Source of the DNA: Bacillus yapensis
GTDB taxonomy: Bacteria > Bacillota > Bacilli > Bacillales > Cytobacillaceae
NCBI RefSeq assembly: GCF_005280205.1
Contig: NZ_SUND01000013.1
Span: 82,030-146,029, forward strand
DNA length: 64,000 nucleotides
Direction of reading: 5' to 3'
Shown here: positions 17,915 to 26,353 of the stretch, in pieces
Layout: each line of letters starts with the position of its first letter
Numbering within the stretch: the stretch's first letter is position 1
Notes under the pieces: model-generated
The model's input: only the letters and a program-made list of their open reading frames with translations
Database searches by the model: none
Told to the model about the DNA's origin: nothing
Translations under genes and position numbers: made by a program

Positions 17915-18219
17915 GAAAAGGTAATCATGCAGAGTTCATAGTGCCGATAATGGTGGCGTTCATATGAAAAAGGTAATCATGAAGCGTTCATAGTGCCGAT
18001 AATGGTGATATTCACCCGAAAAAGGGAATCATAAAGCGTTCATGGTGCCGATAGTGCTGGGTTTCAATTGAAAAAGGTAATCATGAAGTGTTCATAGTGC
18101 CGATCATTGTGGCGTTCATTTGAAAAAGGTAATCATAAAGCGTTCATGGTGCCGATAGTGCTGGTGTACAACTGAAAAAGGTAATCATGAAGCATCCATT
18201 GTTACGATAATCTGAGTGA
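17915..18219. repeat. 52-bp tandem repeat array, six units
   Basis: Units begin with GAAAA(A)GG at 17915, 17966, 18018, 18070, 18122 and 18174, giving periods of 51, 52, 52, 52 and 52 bp; the last is truncated and diverged. Each unit holds GGTAATCATGAAGCGTTCAT followed by GTGCCGATAATGGTG or the variant GTGCCGATAGTGCTG. Units 3 and 5 share the variants ATAAAGCG, CATGGTG and GATAGTGCTGG, so a two-unit (104-bp) block seems to have been duplicated. Within a unit the octamer GCGTTCAT can occur twice, 26 bp apart, suggesting an older 26-bp half-repeat. No long ORF crosses it. It lies between the TetR gene and a LysM gene; 18220-18355 after it holds nothing recognisable. Confidence 0.92.
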
Positions 18220-18355
18220 ACTTAACAAAAACGTCACCACGAAAGGATTTGCTCCACTCAACAGTCCTTGAGAAACAATCCTTCCTAAATTGGCACAGAA
18301 GCCCAATATTTTGCATATTGTAAGGGTATCGGAAAGCAGTAAAGGGGAGTTTGTG

Positions 18356-18736
18356 ATGTACCATTTTGGACAAATACCTAGTACCAACCTTATTGTTCGT
18401 CAGTTTTCTGTAAATCAATACCCTTACACCATTCAGCAAGGGGATACGTTGTTTATAATTGCTTACAGGTTAGATACCACGGTTTCTAGTATCCTTCGAG
18501 CCAATCCAGGACTCGATCCATCCAATCTTCAGGTCGGACAAAGCATCTGTATCCCTGCTTGTCCGCCAAATCATAACGCCTATATTATTCAAGCAGGAGA
18601 CACGTTATGGAGAATCGCCCAAACCTTTGGTGTGACGATCACAAGTATTTTAGCTGCGAATCCAAGTGTTGAGCCAGATAATCTTCGCGTTGGCCAGCGG
18701 ATTTGTATTCCAAACTGTGAAGTCTGTTTGAATTAA
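18356..18736 (+). CDS. Double LysM peptidoglycan-binding protein
   Basis: A 126-residue protein made almost entirely of two LysM domains: about 24-67 (YTIQQGDTLFIIAYRLD ... NLQVGQSICIP) and about 75-118 (YIIQAGDTLWRIAQTFG ... NLRVGQRICIP). LysM binds N-acetylglucosamine chains in peptidoglycan. No signal peptide or catalytic domain is seen, so it may be a spore coat/cortex or cell-wall accessory protein. The frame opens at 18290, but AAAGGGGAG lies 8 bases before the ATG at 18356. Cysteines close both repeats (ICIPAC, ICIPNC). Confidence 0.85.
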   Translation: MYHFGQIPSTNLIVRQFSVNQYPYTIQQGDTLFIIAYRLDTTVSSILRANPGLDPSNLQVGQSICIPACPPNHNAYIIQAGDTLWRIAQTFGVTITSILAANPSVEPDNLRVGQRICIPNCEVCLN

Positions 18737-18826
18737 TGACGGAATTTTCACGAAATAATTGTCGTTGTGATAGAGGACTGGCATAATAAAAAGTAAAATA
18801 CGTTGCTAATGAAGGGACTATTTTAC

Positions 18827-19438
18827 ATGAAAACTCTATTACTAACTGGATTTGAACCATTTCTTAATTTCACCATTAATCCAACAATGCGCATCGTTGA
18901 GGAACTTCATAATCAGGAAATCGGAGAGTACAAGATTCATAGTGAGGTTTTACCGGTAGATTTTGAAGTGGCGGGAAAAAAGCTCATTGAGCACATTGAC
19001 AAGATTCAGCCTGATGCAGTTATTTCACTAGGACTTGCAGGTGGTCGCTACAAAATCACGCCTGAACGGATCGCCATTAATATTAATGATGGGGCACCTG
19101 ATAATAATGGGAATGTTCGAGTCGATGAGACAATTCAATCCGATGGTCCTGAAGCTTATATGTCGACACTGCCAGTTCGAGCGATGGTCAATCAACTATT
19201 AAAAGAAGGGCTTCCTGCGGAGGTCTCGAACACAGCCGGAACTTATTTGTGTAACCATGTGATGTACCAAGGTCTCCACTATGCAAAAAAGTATAATAAG
19301 AATACACCGTCTGGGTTTATCCATATTCCTGCATCCCATGAGCTTGCGATACAACATGGAAAGATTCCAAGCTGGTCCCACGACGATTTGAAAAAGGCTA
19401 TTGTCACGTGTATCAAGGTGTTATCGGAAACTTTATAA
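18827..19438 (+). CDS. pcp: Pyroglutamyl-peptidase I
   Basis: A 203-residue cytoplasmic cysteine peptidase (family C15) that removes N-terminal pyroglutamate from peptides. The catalytic residues are visible as E80 (GRYKITPERIAINI), C142 (SNTAGTYLCNHVMY) and H166 (GFIHIPASHE), close to the positions in the Bacillus enzyme. The N-terminus KTLLLTGFEPF is typical. The ORF reaches back to 18803, but GAAGGGA is placed 9 bases before the ATG at 18827. It is followed directly by a terminator, so it is probably monocistronic. Confidence 0.96.
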   Translation: MKTLLLTGFEPFLNFTINPTMRIVEELHNQEIGEYKIHSEVLPVDFEVAGKKLIEHIDKIQPDAVISLGLAGGRYKITPERIAININDGAPDNNGNVRVDETIQSDGPEAYMSTLPVRAMVNQLLKEGLPAEVSNTAGTYLCNHVMYQGLHYAKKYNKNTPSGFIHIPASHELAIQHGKIPSWSHDDLKKAIVTCIKVLSETL

Positions 19439-19450
19439 AAAAATTTCTAG

Positions 19451-19478
19451 AACCAGTCAAAAAAGTGACTGGTTTTAA
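19451..19478 (+). terminator. Terminator of pcp
   Basis: AACCAGTCA and TGACTGGTT form a perfect 9-bp stem with a 6-base loop, followed by TT and a T-rich tail. Confidence 0.85.
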
Positions 19479-19646
19479 TCTTGTTTTTTCGTCTATTAAT
19501 AATGGAAAGGAGAGTTAGGATGAAAGACTGAAATTTGCAGGAAAGGCGAGCAAATATAGTATCGAATATGCTACAATGCAATAGTGACAATTGTAAATGA
19601 TGTTGTAAAAAATAAATTTGAAACATGTTAATGTTGGAGGTATGTA

Positions 19647-20480
19647 ATGGATTTTATTGAACTTTTAAAAGCAATCATACTTGGATTGGTAGAAGGATTA
19701 ACAGAATTTGCACCAGTTTCATCAACAGGTCATATGATTCTAGTCGATGATATGTGGTTAAAGTCGGCCGAATTTTTGGGGAAATATCCTGCGAACACAT
19801 TTAAAATCGTGATTCAGCTTGGATCGATTTTGGCTGTAGTGATCGTCTTTAAAGATCGTTTTATTGAAATGTTAGGGCTCAATCGTGTGTTTAAAAAAGG
19901 ACAAGTTCATTCAGGAAAACATTTGAAATTAACTCATGTTATTGTTGGGTTACTACCTGCAGGAGTACTGGGTGTTCTTTTGGATGACTATATTGATGAC
20001 TATTTATTTACGACAAAAACCGTATTAATTGGTTTATTTTTAGGAGCGATCTTCATGATCGTAGCTGACCTTCTGCGCTCTAAAAACCCTAAAGTAGAGA
20101 CAGTTGATCAAATTACTTACAAGCAAGCATTAACGGTTGGATTAATTCAATGTTTATCACTGTGGCCAGGATTTTCTCGCTCAGGCGCGACGATTTCCGG
20201 TGGGGTGTTAACTGGTTTGAGCCACCGTGCTGCAGCTGATTTTACCTTCATTATGGCAGTTCCGATTATGGCAGGGGCAAGTTTTTTATCTTTATTAAGC
20301 AACTGGGAATACATTGAGTTAAGTGCATTACCATTCTATATTGTTGGTTTCCTTAGTGCATTTGTATTCGCGCTGATTTCCATTCGCTTTTTCTTAAAAT
20401 TAATCGACAAAGTCAAGTTGATTCCATTCGCGATTTACCGAATCGTCTTGGTTATTGTGATTTACTTCTTATACTTTTAA
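19647..20480 (+). CDS. uppP: Undecaprenyl-diphosphatase
   Basis: A 277-residue membrane enzyme (BacA/UppP family) that dephosphorylates undecaprenyl diphosphate outside the membrane and so recycles the lipid carrier for peptidoglycan; it also gives bacitracin tolerance. Both signature motifs are intact: EGLTEFAPVSSTGH (17-29) and PGFSRSGAT (174-182). About eight hydrophobic segments are present. TTGGAGG lies 7 bases before the ATG. It is flanked by terminators on both sides and so is probably transcribed alone. Confidence 0.96.
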   Translation: MDFIELLKAIILGLVEGLTEFAPVSSTGHMILVDDMWLKSAEFLGKYPANTFKIVIQLGSILAVVIVFKDRFIEMLGLNRVFKKGQVHSGKHLKLTHVIVGLLPAGVLGVLLDDYIDDYLFTTKTVLIGLFLGAIFMIVADLLRSKNPKVETVDQITYKQALTVGLIQCLSLWPGFSRSGATISGGVLTGLSHRAAADFTFIMAVPIMAGASFLSLLSNWEYIELSALPFYIVGFLSAFVFALISIRFFLKLIDKVKLIPFAIYRIVLVIVIYFLYF

Positions 20481-20481
20481 T

Positions 20482-20531
20482 AAAAAAAGCTGTTCGCAAA
20501 AGGTGGCCAACCTTTGTGAACAGCTTTTTTT
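20482..20531. terminator. Bidirectional terminator between uppP and the DegV gene
   Basis: AAAAAAAGCTGTTC (20482-20495) pairs with GAACAGCTTTTTTT (20518-20531) around a CAAAGG...CCTTTG inner stem. T-runs on both strands serve the convergent genes. Confidence 0.92.
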
Positions 20532-20538
20532 AAAATTC

Positions 20539-21369
20539 TTAAAAAGAAACAATCATCCCATCCCTACCAGCGTAAGTTCCCATTGTGGCACCCATGTAGT
20601 TTACGATGACCTCTTTTGGTTGGAACAAGCGAATCAGCTCCTGCTTGAGTGCTTCTGCCTCATCTTCATTGCCAGTGTGGGTAATGCCAAAAGTCGTACT
20701 AGAAAAATCGCTACCTCGTTCCGCGATGATTTCAAGAACACGTTTCTGGAACTTTTTCTTCCCACGAACTTTCTCAAGGATTTCTACCTTTCCACCATCA
20801 ACTCTTTCCAAAATCACCTTAATATTAAGGATTTTCGCCAGAGAGCCTTGGAATTTGCTTAATCGTCCACCTTTGACGATATTCTCCAAAGTGTCTAATA
20901 GAACAAGGATATTCATATTTTCGCGAAACTCAACCAGATTCGCCACGATTTCATCCATCGAATGCCCAGCCTCCGCAAGCTCAGCGGCCCGAATGAGCTG
21001 GAGTCCATGCCCTAAGGAGCCGGCCAAAGAATCAAAAACGGTTACGTTCGCATTACCAGACAATTCTTTGCCCATAGAAGCGGACTGATATGTACCACTT
21101 AATCCAGAAGAAATCGTGATGCAAAGTACTTCTGTTTCTGAATCGAAGCTCGAGAATGCTTTCGCAAAAGCGGCAGGAGATGGTTGCGATGTTTTCGGCA
21201 ACTGGTCCGTCGCAAACATTTTTGCGAAAAACTCCCTTGGCTTCAGGTCTATTTTTTCATGATAGTCTTGTCCATCAATTGTGACAGTCAAAGGAACAAC
21301 AGAAATGTCATATTTCGTAACAAGCTCTTCAGGTAAATCGGAGGAACTGTCCGTAATAATCTTAATCAT
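20539..21369 (-). CDS. DegV family fatty-acid-binding protein
   Basis: A 276-residue DegV-fold protein. It begins with IKIITDSSSDLP and carries TSQPSPAAFAKAF and ITISSGLSGTYQSA, the motifs lining the fatty-acid-binding cleft. Related FakB proteins present fatty acids to the kinase FakA for phospholipid synthesis. The C-terminal GATMGTYAGRDGM is also typical. TTGAGGTGA precedes the ATG. It is monocistronic and convergent to uppP. Confidence 0.92.
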   Translation of the reverse strand: MIKIITDSSSDLPEELVTKYDISVVPLTVTIDGQDYHEKIDLKPREFFAKMFATDQLPKTSQPSPAAFAKAFSSFDSETEVLCITISSGLSGTYQSASMGKELSGNANVTVFDSLAGSLGHGLQLIRAAELAEAGHSMDEIVANLVEFRENMNILVLLDTLENIVKGGRLSKFQGSLAKILNIKVILERVDGGKVEILEKVRGKKKFQKRVLEIIAERGSDFSSTTFGITHTGNEDEAEALKQELIRLFQPKEVIVNYMGATMGTYAGRDGMIVSF

Positions 21370-21421
21370 TTTTTCACCTCAACCCATTCGCTAAAAACTA
21401 CTTCCATTATACCAGTAGAGG

Positions 21422-21916
21422 TTAAGGATGTATCAAGACAGGAGTTCCGATTGGAATAATACTTGCTAGTTCTTCAACGTCATGATTTTGCATACGAATG
21501 CAGCCTCTAGACACAGCATGACCAATCGAGCTTGGATCATTTGTGCCGTGGATGCCATAATGCTCTTTGGATAAACTCATCCACATCGTGCCAAAGGGAC
21601 CTCCTGGATTCGGTGCCTTATTGATGACGATGAAATTTCCGGATGGAGTGTCATGCAATATTCTACCGACCGCAATCGGATATTGCTTTTGTTGGACGCC
21701 ATCTTTTAGCAAAATGAGCCTGCGATTATTAATGGAGACATCAATTGTATACGGAATCGTTTGAATTGGTGGAAAGCCTGGAATAATGATGGATTGGCCA
21801 GGGTAAATGACATTTGGGTTAATCGAAGGATTTGCGCTCAAGATAACAGATAACGGTGTTCGATAATCTCTTGCGATTTGGTTCAGTGTTTCTCCTACTT
21901 TCACAGTGTGGATCAA
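21422..21916 (-). CDS. ykuD: L,D-transpeptidase with LysM domain (YkuD type)
   Basis: A 164-residue enzyme, the same length as Bacillus subtilis YkuD, which makes or modifies peptidoglycan cross-links by an L,D mechanism. An N-terminal LysM domain ([16 protein letters not shown] ... PGQSIIIPG) is followed by the YkuD domain with H123 (HYGIHGTND) and catalytic C139 ([11 protein letters not shown]). The frame is open to GTG 21925, but that codon lies inside GGAGGTG; the TTG at 21916 is 6 bases after it and is the better start. Family members are often made during sporulation. Confidence 0.92.
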   Translation of the reverse strand: MIHTVKVGETLNQIARDYRTPLSVILSANPSINPNVIYPGQSIIIPGFPPIQTIPYTIDVSINNRRLILLKDGVQQKQYPIAVGRILHDTPSGNFIVINKAPNPGGPFGTMWMSLSKEHYGIHGTNDPSSIGHAVSRGCIRMQNHDVEELASIIPIGTPVLIHP

Positions 21917-22052
21917 TGTGGACACCTCCGCGTATATTCCTTATATTGTATGCTTCGAAAAATCGACTGTAACAATCAAATAAAGCCTATCGGAATACAT
22001 ATTTTTTCTGTATGATAGTGCTATAGTCCGAGTAAAAGTGTTGGGAGAGCAA

Positions 22053-22424
22053 ATGACAAAACTTTATGACATCAATATAGACGCAGAAAAAAAGATTTTA
22101 TTTGTAAAAGTAAGTGGATTTTTTCAAGAGGAAGACTCCAAATTGTACGTGAGCGAGTTTCAAACAGCTGTGAATATAATCAACCCTGCAAACTATACGT
22201 TAATCGTTGACGGTAGAGGACAGGAGGCAATTGAAGGTCATGTTATGCATGATCTTAAATTTGCGTTACAATTGTATTCATCTGCTAATTTTAAGAAAAT
22301 CATCATTGTCAATCCGATTTATGAAACATCAAAAGAGCAAGTGGAGTGTTGTGTTAAGGAAGTCAACTTCAAGGGAGAGTTTGTGAATTCTCTCGAAGAG
22401 GCACAAAGTATATTAAAAGCATAA
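22053..22424 (+). CDS. Conserved hypothetical protein, STAS-like fold
   Basis: A 123-residue cytoplasmic protein that I do not recognise by name. It has no signal or membrane segment. Alternating strands and helices (ILFVKVSGFFQ, YTLIVDGRGQE, FKKIIIVNP, then an acidic helix) resemble STAS/SpoIIAA-like proteins that bind partners or lipids. The frame opens at GTG 22038, but GGGAGA at 22043-22048 fits the ATG at 22053. It precedes the CDF gene by 41 bp and may share its transcript. Confidence 0.65.
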   Translation: MTKLYDINIDAEKKILFVKVSGFFQEEDSKLYVSEFQTAVNIINPANYTLIVDGRGQEAIEGHVMHDLKFALQLYSSANFKKIIIVNPIYETSKEQVECCVKEVNFKGEFVNSLEEAQSILKA

Positions 22425-22465
22425 CTGGTTGAATACTATGCTTATAAAAGTACGTGGAGGAGAAT

Positions 22466-23434
22466 ATGTCAAAAAAAGAAAGCTTATTAAAAAAAGGGAA
22501 TAAATCATCCTTGATTGCTGCTATTGTTAATACGATTATAGCAATCGTCAAAGGAGTCGCCTACTTTTTTACCGGAAATGTAGCGATGTTTGCAGAAACA
22601 ATGCACTCTTTAGGAGATGCAGCTAATCAATTTTTTGTATACATAGGAAGTGCATTAAGTAAAAAAATGCCGACGGACCGTTATCCAAATGGGTTTGGAA
22701 GACTTGTAAATCTAGTTTTACTCGGTGCAGTAATCATTGTTGGAATCATGAGCTATGAAACCATTAAAGAAGGGTATCACCATATTTTCCATCCGACAGA
22801 ATCAACTGGGGTTGCGATCAACCTGACTGTATTGGGATTGGCCGTAATCTTAGAGTCTTTCGTTCTTTATAAGGCAATGAAAGAAGTTCTTCATGAAACC
22901 CATGTCGAGGCTACAGGATTTGGAATTGTCACACAAAGCTTCGGTCATTTAAACAGAGCGAAGCCAGCGACAAAGCTTGTGTTTATGGAAGATTTCGTTG
23001 CAACACTGGGTGGAGTCATTGCGATTATTGGTATTTTATTATCCTATTTTGCTGGTTTTCACGCGGCAGAAGGTATTGCTTCAATTATTATCGGAGTTAT
23101 GATGTTTTTTGTAGTGGGAAGAGTTTTCCTAGATAATGCTAAAGGTGCCCTTGGTGAAGCAGACGATGCTTTTGAAGAGGAAATAGCTGCTTATATCCAT
23201 ACTGATCCTGAAATAAAGGATATTCAAACCCTTTATGCGGTAAAAGAAGGAGAAGATTTTCATATTGAAATGAAGCTCGAAATCGATCCTTCTCTAACGG
23301 TAAGAGAGGCAGGCAAAATTAAGAATCGGATTGAAGCTAAAATCAATGAAATGAAAGGTGTCACAGATGTCATCATCGAGTTTGTCGAAGATGATGGGGT
23401 TCAGAATGGAGAGTTCAAAGCCTTAACAGAATAA
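22466..23434 (+). CDS. Cation diffusion facilitator family transporter
   Basis: A 322-residue CDF protein that exports divalent metals (Zn, Co, Cd, Mn or Fe) in exchange for protons. Features are an N-terminal Lys-rich tail, about six hydrophobic segments, the metal site region AMFAETMHSLGDAANQ, a second acidic helix FMEDFVATLGG, and a C-terminal cytoplasmic dimerisation domain (IAAYIHTDPEIKDIQTLYAVKEG). GGAGGAG at 22456-22462 supports the ATG at 22466 over the upstream GTG. A terminator follows. The metal cannot be assigned. Confidence 0.9.
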   Translation: MSKKESLLKKGNKSSLIAAIVNTIIAIVKGVAYFFTGNVAMFAETMHSLGDAANQFFVYIGSALSKKMPTDRYPNGFGRLVNLVLLGAVIIVGIMSYETIKEGYHHIFHPTESTGVAINLTVLGLAVILESFVLYKAMKEVLHETHVEATGFGIVTQSFGHLNRAKPATKLVFMEDFVATLGGVIAIIGILLSYFAGFHAAEGIASIIIGVMMFFVVGRVFLDNAKGALGEADDAFEEEIAAYIHTDPEIKDIQTLYAVKEGEDFHIEMKLEIDPSLTVREAGKIKNRIEAKINEMKGVTDVIIEFVEDDGVQNGEFKALTE

Positions 23435-23464
23435 GAAGCTACTGGACCAAAAAAGATAATCTAC

Positions 23465-23498
23465 AAAGCAGTGCGATTTCACAATCACACTGCTTTTC
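23465..23498 (+). terminator. Terminator after the CDF gene
   Basis: AAAGCAGTG-C-GATT pairs with AATC-A-CACTGCTTT, with a 4-base loop and one mismatch, followed by TTTCATTTTTATTT. Confidence 0.8.
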
Positions 23499-23532
23499 AT
23501 TTTTATTTGGAATGTGCTATATTATTTATGAT

Positions 23533-23556
23533 ACTTATTAAAGAAGTTTAATAAGT
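23533..23556. promoter_or_regulatory. ROK-type operator 1
   Basis: ACTTATTAAA-GAAG-TTTAATAAGT is a perfect 24-bp palindrome (10-bp arms, 4-bp centre). Its centre is 36 bp from that of a second near-identical copy. AT-rich palindromes of this type are bound by ROK/NagC/XylR repressors, and a ROK gene starts at 23617. Confidence 0.7.
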
Positions 23557-23568
23557 TTTTTGTTCAGA

Positions 23569-23592
23569 ACTTATTAAAGATGTTAAATAAGT
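23569..23592. promoter_or_regulatory. ROK-type operator 2
   Basis: ACTTATTAAA-GATG-TTAAATAAGT matches the first operator apart from small changes in the centre and right arm. It ends 25 bp before the regulator start, a position suited to autorepression. Confidence 0.65.
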
Positions 23593-23616
23593 TTATTTAA
23601 ATAGGGGGTGACTCTT

Positions 23617-24636
23617 GTGAACTCAACTCCAAAATCGATGAGAGCGGAAATCCTTCGTGGTATTCGTAAAACTCTTTTAGAACTTGGTAATGCAACAAAA
23701 GTTGAACTTAGCGAAAAATTAGGAATTAGTTTTCCTACCATCAGCAAATTTTTTTCCCAGATGGAAAAAGACGGTGAACTTATTTCAGTCGGCCTTGATG
23801 ATTCTAGTGGTGGAAGAAGAGCGAAAAGATATACATATAATCCTGAGTATATGTTAGGATTGGCGATTTTTTTAGAGAGAACAGAGACAAATTATATTGT
23901 CTTTAACTGTTTAGGTGAAATCAAAAATACAGGAAAAACCTCAAGTGTATTGGAAAACGATGATTTAAAATCATTAACTGAGTGTGTTGAAGAGATAAAA
24001 GAGAAATATCCTAAAATTAGTTCTATATCCATCGGGGTACCTGGTTCCGTTAATAATGGACGGATCATTTATATACCAGGATATGAGCATCTGCAAAACT
24101 TTGATTTGAAAGAATACATGGAAAAGCGTTTCTCTGTGCCTGTTGTAATCGAGAATGATATGAATGCCGCGGTGCTTGGTTACCACGATAGTAATGGAAG
24201 GAAGAAAAATAACTCTCTTATTTATTTATATTCTGGTCAAAATGGTCCCGGTGCTGGAATCATGGTAAATGGTGTTGTTGTTCGAGGCAGCACTAATTTT
24301 TCAGGAGAGATTTCATTCGTTCCACAATATGACGATCGAAATTTCGGTCAGGCTTTAGAAAACGAGGGCAAGAAAGTATTTGTTAGTCATGAATATGAGA
24401 TTGATGCTATTAGTAGGTTAATAGCTTCATTTGTTGCAATCATTAATCCTCATAAAATTATTTTTTGCGATGATGAAGTGGACCAAATGATTATAGAAAA
24501 AATCGTAAAACAGAGCTCAAAGTATATTCCGACGGAACATCTTCCAGAGCTGCTAATGAGTGATTGGAAACAAGATTATCTATTTGGATTACAAAGGCTT
24601 GGACTTGATCTCATGATCAATGAAATTAGTAGATAA
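23617..24636 (+). CDS. ROK family transcriptional regulator, degenerate ROK domain
   Basis: A 339-residue regulator with an N-terminal winged HTH (about 10-70: ATKVELSEKLGISFPTISKFFSQMEKDGELISV) and a ROK domain (IGVPGSVNNGRIIYIPGYEHLQNFD, VVIENDMNAAVLGYH, GPGAGIMVNGVVVRGS). The N-terminal DxGxT phosphate loop and the cysteine zinc motif of classic ROK proteins are not seen, so it is probably a sugar-sensing regulator without kinase activity. GTG at 23617 is preferred because AGGGGGTGA lies 5 bases upstream; GTG 23608 is inside that site. It heads an operon with an MFS transporter, a VOC protein and a HAD phosphatase. Confidence 0.85.
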   Translation: MNSTPKSMRAEILRGIRKTLLELGNATKVELSEKLGISFPTISKFFSQMEKDGELISVGLDDSSGGRRAKRYTYNPEYMLGLAIFLERTETNYIVFNCLGEIKNTGKTSSVLENDDLKSLTECVEEIKEKYPKISSISIGVPGSVNNGRIIYIPGYEHLQNFDLKEYMEKRFSVPVVIENDMNAAVLGYHDSNGRKKNNSLIYLYSGQNGPGAGIMVNGVVVRGSTNFSGEISFVPQYDDRNFGQALENEGKKVFVSHEYEIDAISRLIASFVAIINPHKIIFCDDEVDQMIIEKIVKQSSKYIPTEHLPELLMSDWKQDYLFGLQRLGLDLMINEISR

Positions 24637-24660
24637 GATAAAATGAAAGCGAGGTTATTT

Positions 24661-25881
24661 ATGGCTACGTTCTTTTTGGTAATTATCTATTTGGCTTTTA
24701 TTAGTTTGGGTTTACCTGATTCATTGTTGGGAGTTTCGTGGTCCTTGATGCAATCAGAATTTGGGGCGCCACTTGAGACAGCTGGATTATTATTTATGAC
24801 AATTGCTGGGGGAACGATTATTTCCAGTTTTGTCAGTGGGGCAGTGCTTAAGCGCTTTGGAACAGGGATGGTCACATTTTTTAGTTGTTTAATGACAGCT
24901 GGAGCATTGCTTGGATTTCATTTCGCTCCTTCGATTATTTGGTTGTTTCTTTGTGCCATCCCACTTGGATTAGGTGCAGGTGCTGTTGATTCGGGGTTAA
25001 ACAACTATGTCGCTTCCCATTACAAAGCACACCACATGAGTTGGCTTCATTGTTTTTGGGGAGTTGGAGCTACACTTGGTCCCGTCATTATGGCTCAGTT
25101 TATTTCAGGGAACCATTCCTGGAGAAGTGGGTATCTTGCGATTGCTGGTCTTCAGTTTGCCTTAGTTGTTATTCTTTTCCTTACTTTGCCTTTATGGAAA
25201 AAGGTTAGTGGAAACAGTCATGTTAACACGCCTGTTGAGCCAGAGTACATAAATAATGAAGATTCAATCATTCAAAAACCTTTGCAAATAAGAGGTGTCA
25301 AACTATCTTTGATTGCTTTCTTGTTTTACTGTGGCGCAGAAGCAACAGTGGGTCTTTGGGGAAGTAGTTTCCTAGTAAATGTTAAAGATTTATCTGTTGA
25401 CGTCGCGGCAAAATGGGTTTCCTTCTATTACGGAGGAATCACCGTTGGAAGATTTATCACAGGCTTTATTACTTTAAAAATAGGGAACCGTACGCTCATA
25501 CGGATGGGGCAGATAATCGCATTAGTGGGCGCTGCTCTTCTATTTCTACCATTGCCAGCAACTTTCTCACTAGTAGGTTTTATTTTGGTTGGGTTAGGTT
25601 TGGCTCCGATATTTCCGTGTATGTTGCACGAAACGCCAATACGCTTTGGAAAGAAACATTCGGGGACCATTATGGGGTATCAAATGGCTGTTGCTTATAC
25701 AGGGAGCACGTTCCTGCCACCTCTTCTTGGTTTCGTAGCCGCACGCTCAACAATCGGAATTTTCCCATTTGTCATTGCAGGCTTTATTGCCATCATGCTC
25801 TTGGGCTCTGAAAGATTAAATGCCAAATTGTACAACAACGGAAGAATAAGTGAACAAAATGACAACTCTACCGTCATGTAA
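24661..25881 (+). CDS. MFS transporter, probable sugar permease
   Basis: A 406-residue, 12-helix major facilitator protein. The opening [19 protein letters not shown], then [12 protein letters not shown] and [15 protein letters not shown], resemble FucP-like or glucose/mannose-type permeases. The frame opens at 24643, but GAGG at 24651-24654 fits the ATG at 24661. It follows the ROK gene almost directly, so the regulator probably senses the imported sugar or its phosphate. The sugar is unknown. Confidence 0.85.
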   Translation: MATFFLVIIYLAFISLGLPDSLLGVSWSLMQSEFGAPLETAGLLFMTIAGGTIISSFVSGAVLKRFGTGMVTFFSCLMTAGALLGFHFAPSIIWLFLCAIPLGLGAGAVDSGLNNYVASHYKAHHMSWLHCFWGVGATLGPVIMAQFISGNHSWRSGYLAIAGLQFALVVILFLTLPLWKKVSGNSHVNTPVEPEYINNEDSIIQKPLQIRGVKLSLIAFLFYCGAEATVGLWGSSFLVNVKDLSVDVAAKWVSFYYGGITVGRFITGFITLKIGNRTLIRMGQIIALVGAALLFLPLPATFSLVGFILVGLGLAPIFPCMLHETPIRFGKKHSGTIMGYQMAVAYTGSTFLPPLLGFVAARSTIGIFPFVIAGFIAIMLLGSERLNAKLYNNGRISEQNDNSTVM

Positions 25882-25922
25882 TCGGGGATTTTTTAAACTA
25901 TAAAAATAGGAGTGACAATCGA

Positions 25923-26303
25923 ATGAAGATAGAGCATATAGCAATTTGGGTTAAAGACTTAGAAAAAATGAAAACGTTTTATGTTTCGTACTTTAATGGG
26001 ACTTCGAGCTCAAAGTATCATAATAAAGATAAGGAATTTGAATCCTATTTTCTTACGTTTGACGGTGGAGCACGTTTAGAGATTATGCGTAAGTCAGGTA
26101 TTGATAAGCCAGACATGGATGATCGGATTGGTTGGGCTCATATTGCCATTTCTCTGGGAAGCAGAGAGTCCGTTAATCAAATGACAGCTCGCTTGCAAAA
26201 TGATGGTTATAAGCATGTTAATGGTCCTCGTGTTACTGGGGATGGCTATTATGAGAGTGTGATGGAAGATCCAGAAGGTAATCTCTTAGAATTGACTGTT
26301 TAA
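25923..26303 (+). CDS. VOC (glyoxalase/bleomycin resistance) family protein
   Basis: A 126-residue single-domain protein with the paired beta-alpha-beta-beta-beta pattern. It starts [20 protein letters not shown] and ends [19 protein letters not shown]5, E53 (RLEIM), H75 (WAHIAISLG) and E122 (NLLEL) are in the places that usually hold the metal. The reaction is unknown; lyase, isomerase or dioxygenase roles occur in the family. It sits between the sugar permease and the HAD phosphatase, within one probable operon. Confidence 0.82.
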   Translation: MKIEHIAIWVKDLEKMKTFYVSYFNGTSSSKYHNKDKEFESYFLTFDGGARLEIMRKSGIDKPDMDDRIGWAHIAISLGSRESVNQMTARLQNDGYKHVNGPRVTGDGYYESVMEDPEGNLLELTV

Positions 26304-26353
26304 GATTTCAGGTATCGCATAAAAAATAGAATACAAGTTTAGGAGGACATGAG

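Noticed and set aside
17915..18219. CRISPR array
   Set aside because: The whole 52-bp unit repeats without unique spacers, and no cas genes are present.
20606..21088. 160-codon open frame on the plus strand
   Set aside because: It is antisense to the DegV gene, and its Ser/Arg/Pro-rich product has no domain pattern.
25413..25811. 132-codon frame on the plus strand
   Set aside because: It overlaps the MFS permease in another frame and has no start signal.
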